10,502 bases of DNA from Campylobacterota bacterium (GTDB lineage Bacteria; Campylobacterota; Campylobacteria; Campylobacterales; Sulfurovaceae), in NCBI GenBank assembly GCA_003646505.1, contig QMKT01000048.1:1-10502 (forward strand). Direction: 5' to 3'. Below the pieces are notes generated by a model. That model was not told the origin of the DNA. It worked only from the letters and a program-made list of their open reading frames with translations, and searched no databases. A program made the position numbers and the translations under genes. Shown in pieces: positions 1 through 6,252 of the stretch (position 1 is its first letter; each line of letters starts with the position of its first letter).

Positions 1-2523
1 ATCTATTAGAAGATCCCCGTTTGCAGATATCAGACCATTGTTATTGTTCATCGTACCCGAAGCAGTGATATTCAAAGTCCCACCATCTGAGTAAAATTGG
101 CTGTCAGCATTGTTGAATGTTGTGGTATGGATGTTCATCTGTGCAGCAGAAACAACGCCATTAATATTATTAAATATAGCCGTATTTATGCTTCCCTTAT
201 GCTGTGCGAAGAGTGAAGCATTATCGAGATTCAATGTCTGTGCATTGATAGACAAGGTGTTATCGGAGAGTATACGTGAAGCTTCTGTAGTATTGAGCGT
301 GTTTGTGATGTCAAGCATCATGGCATTGCTGGCGTAGAGTGTAGAGGCACCGGTTAAAGTATGATCTTCTGCTGAGACAGCAGTGTTGTTATATGCGATA
401 AAAGCACTGTTATATTGTGTAAAGGCATCTTCTAACGTCACGGTAAGGTCATGTGCTGCGATTACTTGTCCGTTACTGTAATTAAGCGTATTTGCACCTA
501 TCGTTAAATCATTATCCGCGACCATATTGCTATGATCTGCTGTGAGATCTTCTAGTGTATTTAGATGTATCCTACTTCCTTTGATCGTCGAATCTGAAAT
601 ATTTACATTTTGTGCGGCATTTAGACTGAATACATGCTTGGCTTCCATGTAGACATTTTCTGCATTGAGTGCTGCAGTATCTAGATTGATATTATTTTGT
701 CCCGAATAGAGCGTGCTTCCATGTAGCGTTGTATCACCCGCTGTAAAATTCAATGTATCATTCGATAACATAGCCGAATTTGTCAGTGTCACTTCCCCAC
801 TCGCCACAACATCTAATCCATCTGAAGATTGTATCGTTGCATGGTTACTCTCTATATTTTCCGTATGAATGCTCACACCCTCTCCTGATATGCCTCCGTT
901 ATCACCATTAAGTCTAAAGAGATCCAGGAATATTGTTTTCATCGAAGCAATAAACCCTTCTTCGTTGTTTAGTCTCTGTGCGTTAACTGTTGTACCTGTT
1001 CCTGAGTAGAGCGTTCCTCTTGTATTATCGATATCTCCTGAAGCACTTAGTGTTAACGTGTCATTAGATTGGATGATTCCATCTATGTTATTTACATTTT
1101 GTACGGTAAGGATGAGAGCCTGATGAGAAAAAAGTGTGCCGTTATGGTTCATAAAAGCATTTGCTATGTTTAAAGTCACTGTATCTAAACCTTCTATCAC
1201 TCCTTCACTATTATCAAAATTATCAGCTGTGATGTGCATCATATCATTTGCATAGATACTTCCTTCATTGATCAGTGTTTGCGTAGTGAGTGTAGTGCGA
1301 TCTGATCTTAGTTTCCCTTCATTCTCTAATGCTTCTGCAGCATTAAGCCTCAATGTTTGTGTGATCACTTCTGCTGGAACTGCATTAGTAAATTTCTTTG
1401 TATCTATCTCAATACCATCCAAACCATAGAAGACACCTTCATTGTTGATACTTTCAGAAAATCCCAAATCTAATGTTCCTGAAATGGATTCTGTAAAATC
1501 TGAATTGACACCAGCAGCCAAAAGGCCATCGTTATCAAGTGTTGAACCTAGAAGCGTAAGATCATTACTTGCCCCTGTATTTCCAGATAATGTAATGTAT
1601 GTCAAAGCTTGTAGTCCAAGTGTATCGGCATGGACTCCTTCATTGATCTTTATAGAACTACTGTGAGAACGAATAGTTGCACTATTTTTTACAGAAACCT
1701 TTCCTAAGATGATCTTACCGTCAGCAGAGATCTCCAGTCTATCCTGCACTAACATTTCAGAAGGCAGATTTACCCCTACTCCTTTTTGTGTACCAACCAA
1801 TGATATAGCATTGGCATAAATACCGCCAAGTGCTGTAGAATCTATACTAAATAAAGGTCTGTTTTCATCCTCAGAGTCTCTACTTGTTACTTTTCCATAT
1901 TTATCAATATGATTAACGCCTGTCACCACCTTCAGATCATTGGCATAAAGTTTTGCATTCAGTTTTATGGCTTGGGTATACAACTCTAAGCTGGAACTGT
2001 TTTTAGCATCCAAACCTTTGCCATCGATGAGAATATCCCCTCTTTCTATGTCATAAATAGGTCTATTCCCTGAGAAACTGACCCTACCCGTAGTCAACGT
2101 CACTTTAGGGATGTTAATGAACCCAGCACCATTTACCGTGATACCATTGGGATTTGCCACGATCACATCTGCACTTTGTCCTGCCACTTCCAAATAGCCG
2201 TTCAGACGAGACCTGTTGGTTCCTGAAACTTCATTGAGTATGAGTGAAGCAGAACCATTACGTACATTCTCATTCCCATATATGTACCCTGCCAGTTGTG
2301 TATTTACTTCTCTGTCAGAGTTATTCAGTATCGTCCCTTGTGTCGGGACATTGAACTCTATATAGGTATTGTGTGAGACACCATTTGTATTGGGTCTTGC
2401 AATGTTAATAACAGGGACACCATTAGCTGCTCTATCTACTATAATTTCAGCTGAAAAAATAGGTTGAGCTATAAAAAGTATCGAAATAGTTAGATTTAAA
2501 AAATTTGCTTTTCTTGTTTGCAT
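1..2523 (-). CDS. TpsA: filamentous-haemagglutinin-like two-partner secretion exoprotein (C-terminus beyond window)
   Basis: The frame is open without a stop from an ATG at 2523 to the window edge (841 codons), so the gene is 3'-truncated here. Residues 1-25 look like a Sec signal peptide (hydrophobic LTISILFIAQPIF, likely cleavage after FSA25). Residues 26 to about 250 match the TPS/haemagglutination-activity domain: VDRAANGVPVINIA near 29, LNGYLEVAGQSADVIV near 107, the NPNG motif at 124-127, and GFINIPKVTLTTG at 134-146. From about 390 to 841 there are some 22 degenerate repeats of about 20 residues of the form N-x-x-G-x-[IL]-x-[SA], typical of beta-helix haemagglutinin repeats. No cysteine occurs in the 841 residues, as usual for TPS cargo. 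The product should cross the outer membrane through its TpsB partner, encoded just upstream (12-nt gap), and act as an adhesin or, if a C-terminal toxin follows, a CDI-type effector. The C-terminus that would decide this is not visible. AGG and AAGTGA lie before the ATG as a possible ribosome site. Confidence 0.93.
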   Translation of the reverse strand, partial: MQTRKANFLNLTISILFIAQPIFSAEIIVDRAANGVPVINIARPNTNGVSHNTYIEFNVPTQGTILNNSDREVNTQLAGYIYGNENVRNGSASLILNEVSGTNRSRLNGYLEVAGQSADVIVANPNGITVNGAGFINIPKVTLTTGRVSFSGNRPIYDIERGDILIDGKGLDAKNSSSLELYTQAIKLNAKLYANDLKVVTGVNHIDKYGKVTSRDSEDENRPLFSIDSTALGGIYANAISLVGTQKGVGVNLPSEMLVQDRLEISADGKIILGKVSVKNSATIRSHSSSIKINEGVHADTLGLQALTYITLSGNTGASNDLTLLGSTLDNDGLLAAGVNSDFTESISGTLDLGFSESINNEGVFYGLDGIEIDTKKFTNAVPAEVITQTLRLNAAEALENEGKLRSDRTTLTTQTLINEGSIYANDMMHITADNFDNSEGVIEGLDTVTLNIANAFMNHNGTLFSHQALILTVQNVNNIDGIIQSNDTLTLSASGDIDNTRGTLYSGTGTTVNAQRLNNEEGFIASMKTIFLDLFRLNGDNGGISGEGVSIHTENIESNHATIQSSDGLDVVASGEVTLTNSAMLSNDTLNFTAGDTTLHGSTLYSGQNNINLDTAALNAENVYMEAKHVFSLNAAQNVNISDSTIKGSRIHLNTLEDLTADHSNMVADNDLTIGANTLNYSNGQVIAAHDLTVTLEDAFTQYNSAFIAYNNTAVSAEDHTLTGASTLYASNAMMLDITNTLNTTEASRILSDNTLSINAQTLNLDNASLFAQHKGSINTAIFNNINGVVSAAQMNIHTTTFNNADSQFYSDGGTLNITASGTMNNNNGLISANGDLLID

Positions 2524-2535
2524 TCACTTTAGCCT

Positions 2536-3474
2536 TTAAAATCTATAAGAGAGACTGAACCCAGAAAAAGGATTATTCTCTCTTCGTATTTCATCACCAT
2601 TGGGACGATAAGTTATTTTATTTGAATCGATGACAGGAATGGAATGAGACAGATCCAAAAAGAAATCATAGAAATTAAATCTTACACCAAAAGTAAGCCC
2701 GACCATATGTCCACCATAACTTTCTTCATTGTCACTCACCACACCATAATCTAAAGCAAAATAAGGACTCATGGTAGCTTTAGTGAACTGCTGATGCAAG
2801 GCAAGCTCATTACGTACATAAAACCCTTTATTTCCAGAGATCTGTCCTTCGCTTGTAAAACCTCTAACACTGTAGGGGCCACCGATACCTATCTGTTCAG
2901 AACCAACTATGCCCTCTTTGGCATACTGTCCATAAAAAGAAAAATTATAGAAGGCGGGTAAGCCTTCACTTGTGATACGTTTGTTGTAACTAAGGTCTAA
3001 AGTAACTTTATTAAATGTAGGATCTGCAGAAGAACCAGTTCTTGCACCAAACCACTCAACACCGCGATGATACCTCAAGGTAGCATATCCGTCCCATGTC
3101 GGCGCGGAAATATTATGGGTATAGGAAAATTGTAAGATCGTTAATTTATTACTGGAGGTATCTAAAAATATTCCAGCCAGATAGTTATCATTCTTCTTAC
3201 GCAATAATGAGATATCTAACTTTCCTCTTTGATCTTTGCTATGAAAAAGTCTATACTCTGATTTGATTTGAAACGTTTCATTCTCACCTTTGGACTGATA
3301 GTCTACATTCAAACCATTCACAACTTGATGATAGTTAAATGTGGAATAACTTAGCTCCAAATAGGCTCTCCCTACAGGTAAACCATAAGAGATACTGTTC
3401 CCGATTGAGTTGTTTTCATTATCTTGTTTATCTGTCGTGTTAAGATTGATAGTCAATAGATCATTGATTCCCAA
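2536..3474 (-). pseudogene. TpsB (FhaC/ShlB family) beta-barrel portion, separated from its N-terminus by a frameshifting deletion
   Basis: This is the C-terminal, membrane-embedded part of a two-partner secretion outer-membrane transporter. The 312-codon frame begins at a TTG that is probably not a start; the family match opens at once with GINDLLTINLN, the barrel segment that in intact homologues follows strand 1 (typical form NPLGLNDLLSL). Further hallmarks are SISYGLPVGRAYLELSYS (28-44), HRGVEWFGAR (136-145), and the loop-6 motif GGPYSVRGF with VRGF at 203-206, which is diagnostic of the Omp85/TpsB superfamily. The chain ends in SLSYRF, a terminal aromatic residue as in outer-membrane barrels. 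The stop lies 12 nt before tpsA. In this frame a TAA lies only a few codons upstream of the TTG, and no good ribosome site or signal peptide precedes it, so it is unlikely to make an exported protein alone. With the upstream fragment it totals about 490 residues against roughly 560-580 usual for the family. Confidence 0.85.
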
Positions 3475-4000
3475 CTTCCAAGTCTCTTAAGTTAAGATGT
3501 GACTGTTCGACATAGGGAAATACCAAAGATGTAAAAATATCTTTGCCTTCTACTTTTTCTATCTTGCCTTCCATTGTAGAGATGTTCAGTTTGTGCTTGG
3601 ACATGTCCTGGGCTTTGATATATGCTCTTGAAGTGACATATGCTTTTTTGATATAGAGATTATTGATATTTTTTACTATGATACTAATATCTTCCATACT
3701 GTCACAACGATGAAGATAGGGTTTTATCACAGCATCTAGTTCTTCATCATTTATTAATTTTGAATTTTCCAGCGTGATTTTATCTATACGTAAACATGCT
3801 TTAGAAGCATTCATATCTTCATCTAGAGGAATGGTCTGTAATTCAGTGTAGATACTCTGAGATATTTTTCTCTCTTTATTTTGAGTATCATAGATCTTTC
3901 TCTGTTCTTCATACAGTACAGGATTTATTAATGGTGCGTGTGTTGTAATCGCCTGCAGAAACATAGGCAGAATAATGATAATAGGTATAACAGATTTCAT
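3461..4000 (-). pseudogene. TpsB N-terminal fragment: signal peptide, POTRA1 and start of POTRA2
   Basis: I choose the ATG at 4000 (MKSVIPIIIILPMFLQA) because it gives a good signal peptide and has GGA 7 nt upstream; the in-frame ATG at 4042 would add 14 residues ahead of the signal. Residues 68 to about 151 look like the first POTRA domain of ShlB/FhaC proteins, with the characteristic cysteine pair (C69, C99), YIKKAYVTSRAYIKAQDMS (116-134) and LNISTMEGKIEKVEG (138-152). POTRA2 begins with FPYVEQSHLNLRDLE, and then the frame runs into VGNQ-stop at 3461. In intact relatives LNLRD[IL]EQG is followed by the rest of POTRA2 and barrel strand 1. Here it is followed, one base out of frame, by the GINDLL segment of the barrel. 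The periplasmic recognition module is therefore incomplete and detached from the pore. A sequencing or assembly error is possible but would have to remove some 200 nt. Confidence 0.83.
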
Positions 4001-4042
4001 AGATAATTCCAAAATATAATTTTTATAAATCAGACAAGACAA

Positions 4043-4180
4043 TAATAGTACAGAAATTAATTTAAACTTAAACTTAATTTTTTGTTAAAGGGTGATATTA
4101 TTTTCTTATTTATCAGTACATTTAGATATTTTACGTATTAATATTAATAAATATACTTTACCTTAGGTGAATCAAGAGAT
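4043..4180. other. AT-rich spacer between antitoxin gene and tpsB, presumed tpsB promoter region
   Basis: This stretch is very AT-rich and codes for nothing recognisable. It holds a perfect 14-nt palindrome TATTAATATTAATA (4136-4149) and a tandem TTAAACTTAAACTTAA near 4062-4077. The promoter for tpsBA should lie here or just inside the first codons of the longer tpsB frame. Several TATAAT-like hexamers are possible on the minus strand (for example TATTAT or TTATAT), but base composition makes them uninformative, so I do not assign one. I see no GC-rich stem followed by a T run that would end the antitoxin transcript. Confidence 0.4.
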
Positions 4181-4465
4181 TTATACAAAATCCACTTTAA
4201 GCTCGTGCCCTGTTGCTTTGGCATAATTCATTAGCGTATCAATTCGTGGAGAGATACTACTTTTAAAACTCTCTAATCTTGAGATATTACTCTTTTTGGT
4301 TCCCATAAGTTCAGCTAGTTTTTCTTGTGTCAAACCTGCTTCTTTTCGCATGGCTATAAGTTTTGTCTTAATGGCATACTCCGGTTTTAGCGCATTGTAT
4401 TCATCTTCAACTTTACTATTTTGAAATGCTTTCCCCTTGAACTGTTTTAATGTTGTTCTGCTCAT
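4181..4465 (-). CDS. HigA-like XRE-family antitoxin / transcriptional repressor
   Basis: This 94-residue protein has a Cro/C1-type helix-turn-helix at about 36-68 (LIAMRKEAGLTQEKLAELMG and TKKSNISRLES). The N-terminal arm (residues 1-30, with DEYNALKPEY) and the C-terminal stretch TLMNYAKATGHELKVDFV are typical of antitoxins in HigBA/RelE-type modules with the toxin gene first. In that family the antitoxin binds the toxin and represses the shared promoter. The ATG overlaps the TGA of the short upstream frame (ATGA), and AAGGAG sits 6 nt before it, so translation is coupled to that frame. The upstream partner is reduced to 27 codons, so this is probably an orphan antitoxin: it could still act as a DNA-binding regulator or neutralise a related toxin elsewhere. 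The helix-turn-helix call is firm; the antitoxin role is inferred from family and context. Confidence 0.85.
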   Translation of the reverse strand: MSRTTLKQFKGKAFQNSKVEDEYNALKPEYAIKTKLIAMRKEAGLTQEKLAELMGTKKSNISRLESFKSSISPRIDTLMNYAKATGHELKVDFV

Positions 4466-4545
4466 TGTAGCTCCTTGAGTCTTTTTCGTGCTTTGTCTAG
4501 CTCTTTCTCTACTCTCTCACTATAAAAAGTAACTTTCCATGGCAT
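4462..4545 (-). pseudogene. Remnant of HigB/RelE-type toxin, N- and C-terminal ends joined (27 codons)
   Basis: A short frame with a strong ribosome site (AGGAG, 8 nt before the ATG) directly precedes and overlaps the antitoxin start. Its first 16 residues, MPWKVTFYSERVEKEL, resemble the N-terminal strand and helix of RelE/ParE-superfamily HigB toxins (pattern WKVxFYSxxVExEL). Its last 11, DKARKRLKELQ, resemble the usual C-terminal helix (xxARKRxKE). The roughly 80 central residues expected for a toxin of about 100-115 residues, which carry the ribonuclease core, are absent. The simplest reading is an in-frame internal deletion that kills the toxin but keeps translation coupled into the antitoxin. 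The alternative is a genuine short leader peptide. The family match is from memory of typical sequences and the frame is short, so confidence is moderate. Confidence 0.6.
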
Positions 4546-4560
4546 ATCTTCAACTCCTAA

Positions 4561-4596
4561 ATATTATTATATTTGATAACTTTTGTCAATCTTGAC
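4561..4596 (-). promoter_or_regulatory. Likely promoter and operator of the toxin-remnant/antitoxin operon
   Basis: On the minus strand TTGACA (4589-4584) is followed after 17 nt by TAATAT (4566-4561); an overlapping perfect TATAAT lies at 4571-4566. Either -10 box would start transcription almost at the AGGAG ribosome site, giving a very short leader. A 12-nt inverted repeat GTCAA-TC-TTGAC (4585-4596) overlaps the -35 hexamer, a plausible place for repression by the XRE protein. The -35 match is good, the choice of -10 is uncertain, and the operator role is inferred. Confidence 0.45.
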
Positions 4597-4643
4597 TTCT
4601 TCATTAGGGAATTATAAAGTAAAAAATAAATTTAAGTTAAAAG

Positions 4644-4660
4644 TATGTCATATTGAAATA
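4644..4660. promoter_or_regulatory. Imperfect palindrome TATGTCATATTGAAATA (copy 2 of shared element)
   Basis: This 17-nt site differs at one base from the perfect inverted repeat at 6036-6052, and the AAAA run before it and the T after it also match. It lies about 100 nt upstream of the toxin-remnant start codon, beyond the likely promoter. Sharing with the element ahead of the ORF6N-radC pair suggests a common DNA-binding protein or a duplicated control region. No function is shown by the sequence alone. Confidence 0.45.
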
Positions 4661-4809
4661 TTTTTCTTTTAATCTGCAATCTATATATTTTTACGCAGCT
4701 TCAAATCCAAATTCCACAATCACTCTCTGATGATCGCATCCATCCAAACAAAAAGGGACACATGATCATCACGAATGCATTTTTAGAGTCAATAAAATAA
4801 ATTTTGATA
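4661..4809. other. Non-coding spacer after radC with a possible coding remnant
   Basis: No intact gene is visible here. One minus-strand frame bounded by stops (4765-4691) ends in CDHQRVIVEFGFEAA and reads somewhat like the tail of a protein, but it is only 24 codons with no start, and I do not recognise it. An 8-nt inverted repeat, TGATGATC (4728-4735) and GATCATCA (4764-4771), has a 28-nt loop and no T run, so it is a poor terminator for radC. Confidence 0.3.
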
Positions 4810-5469
4810 TCACAACAGCCCCTCATCAGAAAAACTATAAAACCCATGTTTGGACAATATCACATGATCAAGTAACTCTATGCCAACCAACTTTGACACT
4901 TCTTTTAGTCTTTGGGTGATAGATATATCTGCCCTGCTTGCTTCTAATGTTCCGGAAGGATGATTATGGGCTATGATGATACCTGCAGCTCTGTCAGCAA
5001 TAGCATCGGAAAATACCTCGCGTGGATGGACCAGACTCTGATTTAATGTGCCTATAAATACCGTACGTATATTGATAATATGTGATGCACCATCAAGAGT
5101 AATGCTTAAAAAATGTTCTTGTGATTTTGTACTAAAACTTTTAAGCTCATCATAGACATCTTGTGCAGATGTGATGCGTTTATTTGACCGTATGAGGTAG
5201 CGTTTGCTTAATTCTATAGAAGCGAGTATTTGTGAAGCTTTTGCAAGTCCTAAACCATGGATCTCACAAAGTGTTTGGAGGTTGAGCTCATCGAAGCCTG
5301 TATCCATCAATGCTACTATCTCTTTAGACAACTTACGTACATCTTTCCCCTGCACACCTGAACCAAGAAGTATGGCTAAAAGTTCATCATTTTTCAATGC
5401 CTGTGCGCCTTTTTTTACAAGTTTCTCTCTCGGTTTATCATCTTTGTGTAAATCTCTTAATGCTGTCAT
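4810..5469 (-). CDS. radC: RadC family protein (JAB/MPN+ domain, UPF0758)
   Basis: At 219 residues this has normal length for the family. The N-terminal half (about 1-95) carries the RadC helical region with a helix-hairpin-helix-like stretch (LCEIHGLGLAKASQILAS, 68-85). The C-terminal half is a JAB/MPN+ metalloprotease-like fold with the JAMM residues in place: E118 in QEHFLSITLD, H168 and H170 in AHNHPSG, S178 and D181. The metal site therefore looks complete. The original link to radiation resistance in E. coli was not upheld, and the biochemical role remains unsettled; radC genes are often found in mobile or accessory regions. The ATG at 5469 overlaps the stop of the ORF6N gene by ATGA, so the two are probably made together. 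Family assignment is firm; function is not. Confidence 0.93.
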   Translation of the reverse strand: MTALRDLHKDDKPREKLVKKGAQALKNDELLAILLGSGVQGKDVRKLSKEIVALMDTGFDELNLQTLCEIHGLGLAKASQILASIELSKRYLIRSNKRITSAQDVYDELKSFSTKSQEHFLSITLDGASHIINIRTVFIGTLNQSLVHPREVFSDAIADRAAGIIIAHNHPSGTLEASRADISITQRLKEVSKLVGIELLDHVILSKHGFYSFSDEGLL

Positions 5470-5975
5470 TTTAAAAATCCCATTATCTTTTCATCTGCCA
5501 CTTCAGATGTAGCGATAAGATCATCCAATGCCTTTTTGAGTTCTTTATACTGTTTGTTGTGCTTTCTATCTATCGCTATGAGTTGTTTTGACAAAGCATT
5601 ATAATGTTTAGAAAATTCTCGAAGTTTAGTGAAGGTTCTTATAATAGCGATACTTGTCTGTGCTGCGATAGAACTACGTAAGATAGAGGCCAACATATAT
5701 ATACCTTCTTCTGTGAATACATAAGGCATTTTTCGTAGTCCCATAATATCAGAATTGGAAGTCACAATTTGTGATTTCCAATTTTCAAACTCTTTTTTTG
5801 TAAGCTGAAACATAAAGTCATCTGGAAATCTATCTTTATTTCTTCTAACTGCTTGATTAAGTGCTCTGTTTTCAACCTGATAGAGTTTTGCCAAATCCCT
5901 ATCTAACATCACTTGTTTACCGCGTAATATAAAAATATGACTACTGATTTCACTCTCTACAATTAATTCATTCAT
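5466..5975 (-). CDS. ORF6N-domain DNA-binding protein (phage/mobile-element type)
   Basis: Residues about 10-100 match the ORF6N domain, found in phage and mobile-element proteins and often linked to KilA-N/Bro-type modules: ILRGKQVMLDRDLAKLYQVE, then ALNQAVRRNKDRFPDDFMFQLT, SQIVTSN, and the aromatic PYVFTEEGIYMLASILRS. The C-terminal part (about 120-169) is lysine-rich and predicted helical, possibly a coiled coil (LSKQLIAIDRKHNKQYKELKKAL). Two ATGs stand side by side at 5978 and 5975; I choose 5975 because AGGAG then sits at 6 nt instead of 3. The stop overlaps the radC start. A DNA-binding or regulatory role is inferred from the domain; the target is unknown. Its position between tRNA-Asn and radC marks the edge of the accessory region. 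Confidence 0.9.
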   Translation of the reverse strand: MNELIVESEISSHIFILRGKQVMLDRDLAKLYQVENRALNQAVRRNKDRFPDDFMFQLTKKEFENWKSQIVTSNSDIMGLRKMPYVFTEEGIYMLASILRSSIAAQTSIAIIRTFTKLREFSKHYNALSKQLIAIDRKHNKQYKELKKALDDLIATSEVADEKIMGFLK

Positions 5976-6005
5976 CATCCACTCCTAAGTAAATATAGAA
6001 ATAGA

Positions 6006-6033
6006 ATAATAGAAAAAAAGATTGAAACTCAAA
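6006..6033 (-). promoter_or_regulatory. Tentative promoter of the ORF6N-radC pair
   Basis: On the minus strand TATTAT (6011-6006) is a plausible -10, with a weak TTGAGT-like -35 about 15 nt upstream. The spacing is short and the area is AT-rich, so this is tentative. It lies between the start codon and the palindrome at 6036-6052, as expected if that palindrome controls this promoter. Confidence 0.3.
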
Positions 6034-6035
6034 AA

Positions 6036-6052
6036 TATGTCATATTGACATA
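6036..6052. promoter_or_regulatory. Perfect inverted repeat TATGTCA-TAT-TGACATA upstream of the ORF6N gene
   Basis: Seven-base arms separated by three bases form a typical dimeric-regulator site. It lies about 60 nt upstream of the ORF6N start, just upstream of the tentative -35. A copy with one mismatch lies at 4644-4660 upstream of the toxin/antitoxin remnant. The XRE protein and the ORF6N protein are the local candidates to bind it; this is inference. Confidence 0.5.
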
Positions 6053-6102
6053 TAAAGTTGTATTGATATTAATTTTTAGTGGAAATTTATTATGTGATTA
6101 AG

Positions 6103-6177
6103 TGGCTCCGGATGCAGGATTCGAACCTGCGACCAAGTGATTAACAGTCACCTACTCTACCGCTGAGCTAATCCGGA
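6103..6177 (-). tRNA. tRNA-Asn (anticodon GTT)
   Basis: This 75-nt gene folds as a full cloverleaf: a perfect 7-bp acceptor stem (TCCGGAT with ATCCGGA), D arm GCTC...GAGT, anticodon stem GGTGA/TCACT around loop CTGTTAA, and T arm GCAGG-TTCGAAT-CCTGC. The discriminator is G and the CCA is encoded. The anticodon GTT (complement at 6143-6145) reads asparagine codons AAC and AAU. A strong promoter lies just upstream. It separates the housekeeping block from the accessory genes, and tRNA genes are frequent integration sites. I found no second copy of its 3' end in the window. Confidence 0.98.
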
Positions 6178-6216
6178 ATGTTTGTGAAATAAGCGAGTGC
6201 TTGTTTCGTGGGTGAG

Positions 6217-6245
6217 ATTATAGACAAAAAAATCTTTAAAGTCAA
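6217..6245 (-). promoter_or_regulatory. Sigma70-type promoter of tRNA-Asn
   Basis: On the minus strand TTGACT (6245-6240), a 17-nt spacer and TATAAT (6222-6217) form a near-consensus vegetative promoter. Transcription would start near 6210, about 33 nt before the mature tRNA end. It begins just after the stop of the radical SAM gene, so the tRNA has its own promoter. Confidence 0.8.
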
Positions 6246-6252
6246 TGATTTT

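Noticed and set aside
110..1666. Plus-strand open frames within 1-2500 (for example 110-337 and 1442-1666)
   Set aside because: They lie opposite the continuous tpsA frame, have no recognisable motifs, and are explained by its composition.
3461..3480. Programmed frameshift joining the two tpsB fragments
   Set aside because: No slippery sequence is seen, and a frameshift would not restore the missing POTRA2 and first barrel strand.
4728..4771. Inverted repeat TGATGATC / GATCATCA as a radC terminator
   Set aside because: The loop is 28 nt and no T run follows; it is compatible with chance.
6103..6177. Attachment-site repeat from the tRNA-Asn 3' end
   Set aside because: I looked for the CCGGATGCAGG-type tRNA end elsewhere in the accessory half and found no copy in the window.
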